The notes under the pieces are model-generated. The model saw only the letters and a list, made by a program, of their open reading frames with translations. It had not been told where the DNA came from and did not search any database. From contig NZ_JBOEGM010000022.1 of NCBI RefSeq assembly GCF_050633425.1, positions 62,001-126,000 on the forward strand: a DNA stretch of 64,000 bases, in the 5' to 3' direction. The first letter of the stretch is position 1. Each line of letters opens with the position of its first letter. Of the stretch, positions 16,137 through 24,694 are shown piece after piece. The position numbers and the translations under genes were made by a program. The DNA is from Pelagimonas sp050633425. Lineage in GTDB: Bacteria; Pseudomonadota; Alphaproteobacteria; Rhodobacterales; Rhodobacteraceae.

Positions 16137-17018
16137 ATGCCACGCAGCCTTCCCCCTCTGAATGCCTTGCGCGCCTTTGAGGCGGCAGGGCGGCATGGCA
16201 GCTTTAGCCGGGCTGCAGAGGAACTCGGTGTCAGCCATTCGTCGATCAGCCGACATGTGCGCGGTTTGGAGCAACGCTTGGGGGTGCAACTGTTCCGAGA
16301 GGCCGCGCGCGGGGTCACCCTTTCGCCCGAGGGGCGGGCGTATCTTGGGCAGATCTCGCCAGTTTTTGATGTGATTTCCGAGGCAACCGAAGCCATGACC
16401 GGGCGGGCCTCGGGGGTGGTGACGATCAGTTGTGAGCCGACATTTGCCACCCATTGGCTGATGCCGCGTCTGGGCAGGTTTCTGGATGCGTTTCCAGAGG
16501 TGGAGCCGCGGATCACCGCGACCATTTCATTGGCGGATTTGGGTGGGTTTGAGGCGGATTTGGCGATCCGGTCGATCCTGCGCACGGTTCCCGAACAGCC
16601 CAGCGAGGTTATCACAAACGCCCCGTTGTATGTATATGGCTGTCCAAAAACGTTTTCTGACATACGACACCCCGAAGAGTTGCTTACTTGTCGGCGATAC
16701 AAGGATCGCAGCGGCGATTCCTGGAGTGAGTGGTTTGAAAAGGCCGGTGTCGATGCGCAGGGGCTGGTGCAATCGCAATGGCGGATGCGCGCCAATCTTG
16801 CCATTGAGGCGACCTTGGCGGGGCAGGGGGTTTTGCTGATCAGCGCCGAAATTGTTGAGCGATATGTGCGGCGTGGCGATTTGCGGCGGCTGTTTGATGT
16901 GCCGTTGCGCAGTGGCTCTTATCAGGTGCTGGCCGAGCCGCAAGCAATGCGCCGACGTGCGGTGCGACAGTTTCGTGATTGGCTTGTGGAGGAGGGTGCG
17001 CCGTTCAGAGCTGGGTGA
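16137..17018 (+). CDS. LysR-family regulator, GcvA-like
   Basis: 293 residues. It begins PRSLPPLNALRAFEAAGRHG, the typical GcvA-subfamily start, with SFSRAAEELGVSHSSISRHV as helix-turn-helix and REAARGVTLSPEG wing. The effector domain retains PTFATHWLMPRL. The target is probably the divergent gene(s) at 15823-16029 or elsewhere. Followed closely by a MarR gene. Confidence 0.92.
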   Translation: MPRSLPPLNALRAFEAAGRHGSFSRAAEELGVSHSSISRHVRGLEQRLGVQLFREAARGVTLSPEGRAYLGQISPVFDVISEATEAMTGRASGVVTISCEPTFATHWLMPRLGRFLDAFPEVEPRITATISLADLGGFEADLAIRSILRTVPEQPSEVITNAPLYVYGCPKTFSDIRHPEELLTCRRYKDRSGDSWSEWFEKAGVDAQGLVQSQWRMRANLAIEATLAGQGVLLISAEIVERYVRRGDLRRLFDVPLRSGSYQVLAEPQAMRRRAVRQFRDWLVEEGAPFRAG

Positions 17019-17035
17019 CATATTTGCGCTATTGA

Positions 17036-17064
17036 TTGCATATAGCAACTATTGTAAATAGCAA
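17036..17064. promoter_or_regulatory. Candidate MarR operator upstream of 17067
   Basis: Dyad TTGC-N5-GCAA (17036-17048) followed by a second ATAGCAAC copy (17057-17064) ending three bases before the ATG. The position over the start region fits autorepression by the MarR-type product. Confidence 0.4.
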
Positions 17065-17066
17065 CC

Positions 17067-17510
17067 ATGAAGACACACGACTCATATCCGCATTACTGGG
17101 TGAACCACCTGTCCTTTTTGATCCGCCGCAGGCTTGTGCAGCGCTTTGAGGCGGAAGGGCTGGATGTCAGTGCTGAGGAATGGGCGATTTTGCTCATCCT
17201 TCAATCCCTGCCCGATATCACGGCAACGGAGCTGTCGGATCGCAGCCTGCGTGACAAGACGACAATCACCCGAACCCTTGATCGACTGGACCGCAAGGGG
17301 CTTGTCCTGAGGGTGCGCGACACGCAAGACCGGCGCGCGGTTCGGTTGAGCCTAAGCCCCAAGGGGCAGGCGACGTTTGACGAGTTAGCGGGGATTGCAG
17401 GCGGTCTGATTGATCAGACGCTTGAGGGCATTGCGCCAGAGGATGTGAGCCACGCCATGACGGTGATGCAACGGATGGTGTCAAACCTCGCGGAGGCTAA
17501 GGAGACGTGA
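17067..17510 (+). CDS. MarR-family transcriptional regulator
   Basis: 147 residues with a central winged helix: ITATELSDRSLRDKTTITRTLDRLDRKG (recognition helix) and wing RVRDTQDRRAVRLSLSPKG. Flanking helices would form the dimer interface. The gene is one base from the following deiodinase-like gene, so it very probably controls that gene and itself. Ligand unknown; there is no conserved cysteine near the N-terminus suggesting an OhrR-type redox switch. Confidence 0.92.
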   Translation: MKTHDSYPHYWVNHLSFLIRRRLVQRFEAEGLDVSAEEWAILLILQSLPDITATELSDRSLRDKTTITRTLDRLDRKGLVLRVRDTQDRRAVRLSLSPKGQATFDELAGIAGGLIDQTLEGIAPEDVSHAMTVMQRMVSNLAEAKET

Positions 17511-17511
17511 T

Positions 17512-18225
17512 ATGACCTATAATTACGGCAATTTTGATGCGACAGACTATGATCTGGTGAATTTTCGCAGTCCTCAGCCGGGGCAAAAGGCCCCCGACTT
17601 TACTATTGAGGTGGCCGATGGCGGCGGCAGGGCGCGGTTGTTGGACTTTGAGGGTGACTTTTTGGTGCTGGAAATGGGCAGCGTGACCTGTCCGTTGTTT
17701 CAGGGGCGGCGTCAGACGATGACCGGATTGGATGAGCAACACAGCGACATCAGCTTTGCGGTGCTCTATGTTCGGGAAGCCCATCCCGGTGCGAATATTC
17801 CGGCCCATGTGGTGCAAGACGACAAGAGCGCCTGTGCCGCAGGTTTGATCGCGGATGGCGAAAACCGGCGGGTGTTTGTGGATGATATTGAGGGGACGGT
17901 TCACACGGCCTATGGCGGCTATCCCAATTCGGTTTTTATCATCAACCGCAACGGGTGCATTGTTTATGCGGTGGATTGGAACAATCCGACGGTGACGCGC
18001 CGTGCGCTTGATCTTCTTAAGGCGGGAAAGCCGGCTGCGTTGCGCGCATGGTTTAAGCCCGTGCCGCCGCAGGTCAGTCTCAGGGTGCTTGGGGCCGGGG
18101 GAAAAGGGTCGATGTCTGACTTTCTGAGAGGGCTGCCGCATCTGATTTGGAACAACCTGATCCGGCGCAATGTGCGGTTGCTGTTAGGGCGTAAAACCGG
18201 CGTCGCGCCGAACATCAAATGCTGA
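17512..18225 (+). CDS. Deiodinase-like thioredoxin-fold protein
   Basis: 237 residues. A thioredoxin-fold core begins GQKAPDFTIEV, then EMGSVTCPLFQGRR, where the Cys occupies the position of the selenocysteine in animal iodothyronine deiodinases (GS.TUPPF), followed by VLYVREAHPG, the second family signature (Y..EAHP). Later YPNSVFIINRNGCIVYAVDW closes the fold. Cys-type bacterial relatives are known but their substrates are not; reductive dehalogenation or a peroxidase role are both possible. Coupled with the MarR gene just upstream. Confidence 0.75.
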   Translation: MTYNYGNFDATDYDLVNFRSPQPGQKAPDFTIEVADGGGRARLLDFEGDFLVLEMGSVTCPLFQGRRQTMTGLDEQHSDISFAVLYVREAHPGANIPAHVVQDDKSACAAGLIADGENRRVFVDDIEGTVHTAYGGYPNSVFIINRNGCIVYAVDWNNPTVTRRALDLLKAGKPAALRAWFKPVPPQVSLRVLGAGGKGSMSDFLRGLPHLIWNNLIRRNVRLLLGRKTGVAPNIKC

Positions 18226-18309
18226 TCTGGTAAACTCAACGTTTTGGTTGAATATGCGTTTGAGCGGCATTTCGCGCTAACACGCCCTGCGACGGAATCG
18301 CACCTGGAG

Positions 18310-18340
18310 GGCGGGCGTCGAATTTTCGCCGAAAATTCAA
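18310..18340. repeat. Palindromic intergenic repeat, copy 1
   Basis: GGCGGGCG followed by a hairpin of GAATTTTC/GAAAATTC arms around GCC. A second copy with two differences is at 22026-22056. Located in the leader region of the atp operon. Confidence 0.85.
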
Positions 18341-18434
18341 GCACCTAGACGTTGGCGTTTGCATGTTAACGGCATGTTGACTCAGGCCGCATGGCGACAT
18401 ACCAACCCCATGAACTCCAAACGGGGCGACTTGC

Positions 18435-18773
18435 GTGACCGACACCGATCAAAAGCAGAAGCTAAGAGAGCTAGAAGCCAAGATCGAAGCGGCCAAAGGG
18501 CCGAGCGGCGGCAAGAAGCACCAAGAGGAGCATTATTCGATGGCCAATCAGGCCTGGCGGATGGTGACGGAATTGGTGGCCGGTATTGGTATCGGCTTTG
18601 GCATCGGATACGGGCTTGATGTGCTGGTCGGCACGACGCCTTTGTTTATGGTGCTGTTTATATTGCTGGGTCTTGCGGCAGGTGTGAACGTGATGATGCG
18701 TACCGCCAAAGAGATCCAAGAGACACAAGAAGCCTCGCAAGGGGCGACCGAAGGGGACAAAGATGGCGACTGA
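18435..18773 (+). CDS. atpI: ATP synthase protein I (AtpI)
   Basis: 112 residues from GTG 18435. A charged N-terminal helix (KQKLRELEAKIEAAKG) precedes two membrane helices (WRMVTELVAGIGIGFGIGYGL and LFMVLFILLGLAAGVNVMM) with Gly-rich packing, as in AtpI/AtpR-type assembly factors that help c-ring formation. The GTG has no strong ribosome binding site. Overlaps atpB by 11 bp at its end; first gene of the F0 operon. Confidence 0.9.
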   Translation: MTDTDQKQKLRELEAKIEAAKGPSGGKKHQEEHYSMANQAWRMVTELVAGIGIGFGIGYGLDVLVGTTPLFMVLFILLGLAAGVNVMMRTAKEIQETQEASQGATEGDKDGD

Positions 18774-19521
18774 GACCGCAGCAGCAGAAGGCAGCAGCCT
18801 CGTATTCCACCCAATGGATCAGTTCATCGTTAAGCCTTTGTTTGGCGACGGTGCGGTTGGCATGTTCACCATCACCAACTCGACCCTGTGGATGCTAATC
18901 GCAATTTTGGCCATTGTTGGTTTGATGGTGATCGGCACATCGCGCCGCGCCATCGTGCCGTCGCGCAGCCAGTCGATTGCTGAACTGGCCTATGGCTTCG
19001 TTTACAAGATGATCGAAGACGTGACCGGCAAAGACGGTCTGGTCTACTTCCCTTATATCATGACGCTGTTCATGTTCATCGTCTTCGCCAACTTCCTTGG
19101 CCTGATCCCAATGAGCTTTACCACCACATCGCATTTTGCGGTCACCGTGGTCTTGGCCTTTGCAGTGTTCTTCACCGTGACCATCGTCGGCTTTGTCAAA
19201 AACGGCGCCGGTTTTCTGGGCTTGTTCTGGGTGTCCAGCGCACCTGCCGCACTGCGCCCGATCTTGGCCGTGATCGAGCTGATCTCGTACTTCGTTCGCC
19301 CCGTTAGCCACAGCATTCGTCTGGCAGGCAACGTTATGGCGGGCCACGCGGTTATCAAAGTGTTCGCGGGTTTTGCGGCGATCACACTGGTATCCCCCAT
19401 CTCCGTTGTTGCGATCACCGCGATGTACGGGTTGGAAATCCTCGTGGCCTTTATCCAGGCCTACGTGTTCACAATCTTGACTTGCGTGTATCTCAAAGAC
19501 GCACTGCACCCGTCACACTAA
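18763..19521 (+). CDS. atpB: F0F1 ATP synthase subunit a
   Basis: 252 residues, five to six membrane helices. The essential Arg lies in VSHSIRLAGNVMAGHAVI, followed by a C-terminal helix YGLEILVAFIQAYVFTILTCVYL carrying the conserved Gln/Glu. Forms the proton half-channels against the c-ring. Operon order atpI-atpB-atpE-atpX-atpF is the usual alphaproteobacterial F0 operon, with the F1 genes elsewhere. Confidence 0.98.
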   Translation: MATETAAAEGSSLVFHPMDQFIVKPLFGDGAVGMFTITNSTLWMLIAILAIVGLMVIGTSRRAIVPSRSQSIAELAYGFVYKMIEDVTGKDGLVYFPYIMTLFMFIVFANFLGLIPMSFTTTSHFAVTVVLAFAVFFTVTIVGFVKNGAGFLGLFWVSSAPAALRPILAVIELISYFVRPVSHSIRLAGNVMAGHAVIKVFAGFAAITLVSPISVVAITAMYGLEILVAFIQAYVFTILTCVYLKDALHPSH

Positions 19522-19586
19522 TGGCTCGGCAGGGTTCTCCTGCCAGACCACAATTACTCAACTTCCAATCGTAAGGAGATAGGAAT

Positions 19587-19811
19587 ATGGAAGGCGATCT
19601 CGCACACATCGGCGCAGGCCTGGCAGCAATCGGTTCCGGCGCAGCCGCAATCGGGGTAGGTAACGTAGCAGGCAACTTCCTTGCCGGCGCATTGCGCAAC
19701 CCATCGGCAGCAGCCGGTCAGACAGCAACACTCTTCATCGGTATCGCGTTCGCGGAAGCACTGGGCATCTTTGCATTCCTCGTATCGCTGCTGCTGATGT
19801 TCGCCGTATAA
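19587..19811 (+). CDS. atpE: F0F1 ATP synthase subunit c
   Basis: 74 residues, two helices with a GSGAAAIGVGNVAGNFL glycine zipper and the proton-carrying Glu in IAFAEALGIFAFLVSL. AAGGAG about nine bases upstream is strong, fitting the need for many copies per complex. Confidence 0.98.
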   Translation: MEGDLAHIGAGLAAIGSGAAAIGVGNVAGNFLAGALRNPSAAAGQTATLFIGIAFAEALGIFAFLVSLLLMFAV

Positions 19812-19904
19812 TCCACGGAACATAGTATCCTTACGCCCGGGCGGTTCAGACGATAGTCTGGCCCGCCCGATCGAAAGACAACGTTCCGACGGAGGACAGA
19901 CATT

Positions 19905-20456
19905 ATGGCGTCTGAATCACACGCTGCCGAAGCCGTCAGTTCTTGCGTTGACTCGCATGGCTCCGCGCTTGGTATGCCGCAGCTTTGCGGCGACTGGATT
20001 GGCAACCAGGTATTCTGGCTGGTCATCACACTTGTTGTGATCTTCCTGGTGCTTTCGCGCATTGCATTGCCGCGGATTGCGTCGGTTCTGGCCGAACGTC
20101 AGGGGACGATCACCAACGACATCGCCGCCGCCGAAGATCTCAAGCGCAAAGCCCAAGAGGCCGAAGCCGCTTATGAGAAGGCACTGGCAGATGCACGCGC
20201 TGAATCGCAAGCCATTGCGCAAGCGACACGCGACGAAATTAAAGCAGAGCTCGACGTGGCCCTTGAAAAAGCTGACGCAGAGATTTCTGCCAAGGCTGCT
20301 GAGTCGGAGAAGGCAATTGCTGACATCCGCGCCTCGGCCATGGAAAACGTTGAAGTTGTTGCAAAAGACACAGCCGAAGCCATCGTTGCAGCGCTGGGCG
20401 GCAACGCCGACACAGCATCTGTTGCGGCTGCTGTGACCAACCGGATGAAAGGGTAA
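19905..20456 (+). CDS. atpX: F0F1 ATP synthase subunit b'
   Basis: 183 residues. A short extracytoplasmic N-terminus with two Cys (SSCVDSHGS, QLCGDWIG) is followed by one membrane helix (QVFWLVITLVVIFLVLSRIAL) and a long Ala/Glu/Lys coiled coil to the end. This is the b' form, paired with the b subunit encoded next, as in phototrophs and alphaproteobacteria. GGAGGAC upstream of ATG. Confidence 0.93.
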   Translation: MASESHAAEAVSSCVDSHGSALGMPQLCGDWIGNQVFWLVITLVVIFLVLSRIALPRIASVLAERQGTITNDIAAAEDLKRKAQEAEAAYEKALADARAESQAIAQATRDEIKAELDVALEKADAEISAKAAESEKAIADIRASAMENVEVVAKDTAEAIVAALGGNADTASVAAAVTNRMKG

Positions 20457-20460
20457 GTTC

Positions 20461-21021
20461 ATGAACAAGCTGATCCTCCCCGCCGTGTTTGGTCTCACCG
20501 CAAGCCCAGCCTTTGCCGCAAGCGGTAACTTCTGGTCGCTTGGCAACACTGACTTTGTTGTGCTGCTTGGCTTCTTGTTGTTCTTGGGTGTTCTGGCCTA
20601 TTTCAAAGTGCCTGGCCTGTTGGGTGGTTTGCTCGACAAACGCGCCGAAGGTATTCGCGATGAGCTGGACGAAGCACGCAAACTGCGTGAAGAAGCCCAG
20701 ACCCTGTTGGCCAGCTATGAGCGCAAGTCGCGCGAAGTTGCTGAGCAAGCTGAGCGCATCGTAGCCCACGCCAAGCAAGAGGCCGAACTGGCTGCTGAGC
20801 AGGCGAAAGAAGACATGAAAGCATCGGTTGAACGCCGTTTGCTGGCCGCTGAATCCCAGATCGCATCTGCGGAAGCCTCGGCTGTCAAAGAGGTGCGCGA
20901 CACCGCAGCCCGCGTTGCGGTTCTTGCTGCACAGGATGTTGTTGCTGGTCAGATGACTGCGGTTGACGCAGGCAAATTGATTGATGACTCGATCGCAGAA
21001 GTGGGTGCAAAGCTTCACTAA
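20461..21021 (+). CDS. atpF: F0F1 ATP synthase subunit b
   Basis: 186 residues. The N-terminus looks like a signal sequence (MNKLILPAVFGLTASPAFAA), then the membrane anchor DFVVLLGFLLFLGVLAYF and a charged coiled coil with LARGE-type KVPGLLGGLLDKRAEGIRDEL. Forms the peripheral stalk with b'. Four bases after the b' stop; a terminator follows. Confidence 0.95.
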   Translation: MNKLILPAVFGLTASPAFAASGNFWSLGNTDFVVLLGFLLFLGVLAYFKVPGLLGGLLDKRAEGIRDELDEARKLREEAQTLLASYERKSREVAEQAERIVAHAKQEAELAAEQAKEDMKASVERRLLAAESQIASAEASAVKEVRDTAARVAVLAAQDVVAGQMTAVDAGKLIDDSIAEVGAKLH

Positions 21022-21045
21022 GCGTTCAGTTTTCTGAACTAGATC

Positions 21046-21079
21046 AAGGCCCGGACCGCAAGGTACCGGGCCTTTTTCG
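21046..21079 (+). terminator. Rho-independent terminator of the atp operon
   Basis: GGCCCGG/CCGGGCC stem with flanking AA/TT pairs and an eleven-base loop, then TTTTT. Lies 25 bp after atpF. Confidence 0.9.
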
Positions 21080-21216
21080 TTTGGGGTTGTGGGGGGATGG
21101 CCACGTGCCGGGTGTCTTTTGTGCCGGGGCTCTTTCCTTGACGCAGGTCCAAAGATACGGTCAAAGCTGCTCTCCTACTGGCGAACCAGTCGGGCAAAAA
21201 TAAAGAGGCGCAAAGC

Positions 21217-22026
21217 GTGGCACATACAATCGTCGTCGGTAACGAAAAGGGCGGGGCGGGCAAATCGACCGTCTCGATGCATGTCGCAACGGCATTGGCG
21301 CGGATGGGCCATCGCGTTGGGGCGCTTGACCTCGATTTGCGGCAGAAGAGCATGGGCCGTTATCTGGAAAACCGGCGCAAGTATTTGGATGCGCAGGGGC
21401 TTGATCTTCCAACCCCGATTTTTGTCGACCTGCCGCCAACGGACGCGCAAAACGCCCCGGATGGCGAAGCGGCATATGACCACCGGCTCAGTCAGGCGGT
21501 GGCCGAGCTTGAGGCTCAGTCGGATTTTATCGTGATCGATTGCCCCGGCTCGCATACACGGTTGAGCCAGGTTGCGCATTCGCTGGCCGATACGCTGGTG
21601 ACTCCGTTGAACGACAGTTTTGTGGATTTTGATCTGCTGGCGAAAATCGACAGCGATGGTGAAAAGATCATCGGGCCGTCGGTCTATTCTGAGATGGTGT
21701 GGTCGGCGCGGCAATTGCGGGCACAAGCGGGGTTACAGCCGATTGACTGGATTGTGTTGCGCAACCGGGTGGGCGCGCAGCAGATGGTCAATAAGAAGAA
21801 GATGGAAAGCGCATTGGAGCGATTGGCCAAGCGGATCGGGTTTCGGATTGCGCCCGGCTTTAATGAGCGTGTGATCTTTCGAGAGCTGTTTCCACGGGGT
21901 CTGACGTTGTTGGATCTGCGCGATACCGGGGTGAAACAGCTGAATATTTCCAATATCGCGGCCCGGCAGGAATTGCGTGAGCTGGTAAAGGCGTTGAACC
22001 TGCCTGGGGTTGAGGTGACCTTTTAG
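21217..22026 (+). CDS. mipZ: MipZ, cell-division positioning ATPase
   Basis: 269 residues from GTG 21217. Deviant Walker A NEKGGAGKST at residues 9-18, Walker A' LDLDLRQKSMGRYLENR near 38-54, Walker B FIVIDCPG near 105. The MipZ signatures TPLNDSFVDFDLL, IDWIVLRNR, GFRIAPGFNERVIFRELFP and LTLLDL are all present. MipZ forms gradients from ParB at the poles and inhibits FtsZ away from mid-cell. Stand-alone gene between the atp operon and a convergent membrane-protein gene. Confidence 0.93.
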   Translation: MAHTIVVGNEKGGAGKSTVSMHVATALARMGHRVGALDLDLRQKSMGRYLENRRKYLDAQGLDLPTPIFVDLPPTDAQNAPDGEAAYDHRLSQAVAELEAQSDFIVIDCPGSHTRLSQVAHSLADTLVTPLNDSFVDFDLLAKIDSDGEKIIGPSVYSEMVWSARQLRAQAGLQPIDWIVLRNRVGAQQMVNKKKMESALERLAKRIGFRIAPGFNERVIFRELFPRGLTLLDLRDTGVKQLNISNIAARQELRELVKALNLPGVEVTF

Positions 22027-22056
22027 GCGGGCGGCGAATTTTCGGCGAAAATTCGA
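22026..22056. repeat. Palindromic intergenic repeat, copy 2
   Basis: Same element as at 18310: GGCGGGCG, then CGAATTTTC/GAAAATTCG arms around GGC. Overlaps the last bases of mipZ. Confidence 0.85.
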
Positions 22057-22092
22057 TCTGCAGACGGTTGCTTTGGTATCATCACCAAAAAC

Positions 22093-22126
22093 AGGAAAAG
22101 CCGGGCGGTTGAGCCCGGCTTTTCGT
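22093..22126. terminator. Bidirectional terminator mipZ / membrane protein
   Basis: Perfect eleven-base-pair stem AAAAGCCGGGC/GCCCGGCTTTT with a six-base loop; A-runs and T-runs on the two sides serve the two convergent genes. Confidence 0.88.
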
Positions 22127-22138
22127 TATCTCGCCCCG

Positions 22139-23347
22139 TTATTCTGCTGGAACGGCAACTGCTGTGTGCGTGCCAAAATGCTGGCGTCCTAGGCGGATGA
22201 TCAAAGCGATGGCGATGATCTGCGCGATGATCGCAACCCCGGTGACCGACCAATAGGCAATGCCGAACTTCGCGATCAGACCAGAGGCCACCAACCCTTT
22301 GTTCACAAAGAACTGGATCATCACCGAGAGGGCCACCGCAGGGCAGACCAAGGCATAGGATCCCGGCGAGGTTTTGGCACCCATGACAAAATCATCAAAA
22401 TACCCTTGAGCGCGCAGAACGACGGCCCCGAGACCAAGGAAGGCCAACTGGATGGCCAGTAAACGGGTCAGGAAGATCATGGTTTCACCGTCACTTCCAT
22501 GCACATCAAGCGTGGTGTGCAGCCCATGGTTTTGGCGCAGGAACATAATGCCAAGAACTGTGACGATGGGCACAATGATCATCAAGGTCGGGCCTGCTTC
22601 TCGGGCGGTGCCATGCTGAAGCATCGACGAGACGGCAGAGCTGGCCGCGAGCAGCGTATAGAGGATCGCAGTGACGCCGAGGATGGTCGACAGCACCAGG
22701 GAGATGCCAACCGTGGCGGGGCTTGTGCTCATCGCAGCAGGGGCCGCGAAGCCGACCGCAACCATCGAAACGGCGAAGGCGGGAAGCAATTGGGCGAAGC
22801 TGTTATGGGCGGTGACGTCGAAAACGCCGCCCTGGGACAAAACCCGCCCCAAGAAGCGTCCGATCAGCCGAACAGCGAGAAGGCCGATGCCCGCAAAGGC
22901 AATCAGGGCCATGGGAAACAGGAATTCCACAATACCCCACAGGCCCGGCACAAAGACGAGGCCAACAATGAACAGCGCGTTCACGCTCATCGCCATGGCG
23001 AGCGGCATCGCCAAAATGGTGGATTCGGCGTTAGATGAGACCAGTTTTTGGTAGGCATCGGTTCGTTTGAAGGTCGAAAAGGCTGACAGGTTCCAAATCA
23101 ACAACTTGATGTTGAGAAAGACGAAATAGGCAATGCCAATCCAGGCGATGACAATGGCGGTTTGCAGCCACGGCCCGCCGGTGTTGAACGCGGCCAGAAT
23201 GTCTTCGAAGATTGGAACAGGACGGCCGGGATGCGGGACCCAGAACATCAAGAACATAAAGAATGAAACTGAGGCACCTCCAGCGCCAAGTGAGGCGAGG
23301 AAGTAGAGCGGCGAATATGTATCCGCTGGTTTTGTATGAGTGGCCAT
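22139..23347 (-). CDS. Multispanning membrane protein, possibly TsoY-like
   Basis: 402 residues with about ten hydrophobic helices and almost no soluble domain. The start YSPLYFLASLGAGGASVSFF, an early WVPHPGRPVP loop and the motif SPGSYALVCPAVAL near residue 325 with the only Cys are reminiscent of a family I recall as TsoY, some members of which are selenoproteins; SLAC1/TehA-type channels have a similar size. Assignment is tentative. Expression is probably controlled by two operator-like inverted repeats lying just upstream of ATG 23347. Confidence 0.55.
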   Translation of the reverse strand: MATHTKPADTYSPLYFLASLGAGGASVSFFMFLMFWVPHPGRPVPIFEDILAAFNTGGPWLQTAIVIAWIGIAYFVFLNIKLLIWNLSAFSTFKRTDAYQKLVSSNAESTILAMPLAMAMSVNALFIVGLVFVPGLWGIVEFLFPMALIAFAGIGLLAVRLIGRFLGRVLSQGGVFDVTAHNSFAQLLPAFAVSMVAVGFAAPAAMSTSPATVGISLVLSTILGVTAILYTLLAASSAVSSMLQHGTAREAGPTLMIIVPIVTVLGIMFLRQNHGLHTTLDVHGSDGETMIFLTRLLAIQLAFLGLGAVVLRAQGYFDDFVMGAKTSPGSYALVCPAVALSVMIQFFVNKGLVASGLIAKFGIAYWSVTGVAIIAQIIAIALIIRLGRQHFGTHTAVAVPAE

Positions 23348-23362
23348 GGGACGGCTCCATTA

Positions 23363-23406
23363 ATATTCGGAAACTGGAATATAATAAGCATTCCAAAAAC
23401 GGAATG
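23363..23406 (-). promoter_or_regulatory. Two ATTC-N8-GAAT operators
   Basis: Two inverted repeats of identical design: ATATTC-N8-GAATAT (23363-23382) and C-ATTC-N8-GAAT-G (23389-23406). Their centres are 25 bp apart, 25-50 bp upstream of the membrane-protein start. The layout suggests a dimeric repressor of Rrf2 or ArsR/BigR type; the regulator is not adjacent. Confidence 0.6.
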
Positions 23407-23505
23407 TAAAGGCCCATCTTTGGAGCGGTGACATTGATTGGATGGGATCATCAAATTGGCACAGGGATTAACCAATTGGTAACCAAGTCCGAACAACAGT
23501 AGCCC

Positions 23506-23898
23506 ATGCGTATCCTTTTGTTTTTTATGATCATCGGACTGGGAGCTTGCAAACATGCGGGCCCCGGATTTCGCGGTGCCCCGCAGATTGAAAAAAGATA
23601 CGACGGGTCAACATTCACCATGAGCCGCCGTGGAAATGTGATCGAAATGATTCGTATTTCGCCGGAGTGGCTTCCGAAATTCCCTGACATTTCGCGTAAG
23701 GCGGCCATTCTGGCAGAGGCCGAAACCGGTTGCAGGGCGGCTTGGGTCGACGGGGACCCGGCGATGATGTGGGTCGGTTTGAAATGTGAGGGCGAGCGGG
23801 TTCCCAAACGCCCTAAGAAACAGCGGACCGTGTTTTGCGAGATTGATGATCTTTACACACGCGGAGACAGCCTGGCCGGTTATATGACGTGCCAATAA
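23506..23898 (+). CDS. Small lipoprotein of unknown function
   Basis: 130 residues. The signal peptide ends in a lipobox (IIGLGAC, Cys15), so the mature protein should be lipid-anchored. The mature part has SRRGNVIEMIRISPEW, AAILAEAETGCRAAWVDGDPAMMWVGLKC and a C-terminal CEIDDLYTRGDSLAGYMTC, giving four further cysteines and probable disulfides. No family recognised. Confidence 0.7.
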   Translation: MRILLFFMIIGLGACKHAGPGFRGAPQIEKRYDGSTFTMSRRGNVIEMIRISPEWLPKFPDISRKAAILAEAETGCRAAWVDGDPAMMWVGLKCEGERVPKRPKKQRTVFCEIDDLYTRGDSLAGYMTCQ

Positions 23899-23914
23899 TC
23901 GGCCAACACAAGCG

Positions 23915-24432
23915 CTATTTCGGAGCTTTGATCGTGACAGTGATCAATGGATACTTGAACTCGTCCCTTTCATTATCGGTGCTTGCAGCCGCAACTGCGC
24001 CGATCACAATTGCCCCCAATAACCCTGTTCCGACCGCTGATTGCTGACGTTGGGCCGAGGAGAAGTTATAGGCATTGACCGTGGCGGACCCGATTTTCCA
24101 CCAGATTCACAGCGCACAAACAACGCTAAAGCGTTCGGGCCGCAGTCGCGAACAACAACATTCGCGGGCGTGTTAAATCTCGCCGTATAAACGCCGCTGT
24201 CCAACGTGCAAGGCACCTCAATGCGTTCGGTTTGACCCGTCTCGCCATTGCTGCGGATTCGGATTTGAACGGTTTCCTAACCGCGGAACCGGGGCTCAGG
24301 ATTGCCGTGGGAGCCTTGCTTGACGTACCCGTCAATGCCAACCGCATTGGGCGCAAAGTTGGGTTTAAAAACGTTGGGTTTAAAATGACAGGCGGGGTGG
24401 TGATTTCAGCGGTGCTACAGGCTGACTAACTC
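23915..24432 (-). pseudogene. Decayed gene (stop plus frameshift)
   Basis: Minus-strand coding-like sequence in pieces. One frame reads GIDGYVKQGSHGNPEPRF, then an in-frame TAG at 24277-24279, then ETVQIRIRSNGETGQ, VPCTLDSGVYTARF and ALALFVRCESGG. At an AAAA run near 24093 the sense shifts to another frame reading KIGSATVNAYNFSSAQRQQS, GTGLLGAIVIGAVAAAS and ending FKYPLITVTIKAPK with stop at 23915. Continuity of composition across both breaks suggests one original secreted protein now inactive. The left (5') boundary is uncertain. Confidence 0.4.
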
Positions 24433-24694
24433 AGACCACAGACGGTCCAGATACGTTTGTTATCAAGTCCCTCATTATTCGATAAACGGACACTGTCGCC
24501 TTTATAGTGTGCCTGGAGATGGCCAATAGTCGAAACCGTGAAGCGGTAACGGGTTCGCAATATGTTGTGGACAACTGGCAACGGGCCGCCAAATAGGCGC
24601 ATATTTCGTTGACTCTGAGGGGGGCAAACCGCCAATCTGACCGCCACACATGGAATCAGGCCCAAGAACTGGGCGCAATCTCAGAGCAGCGCAT

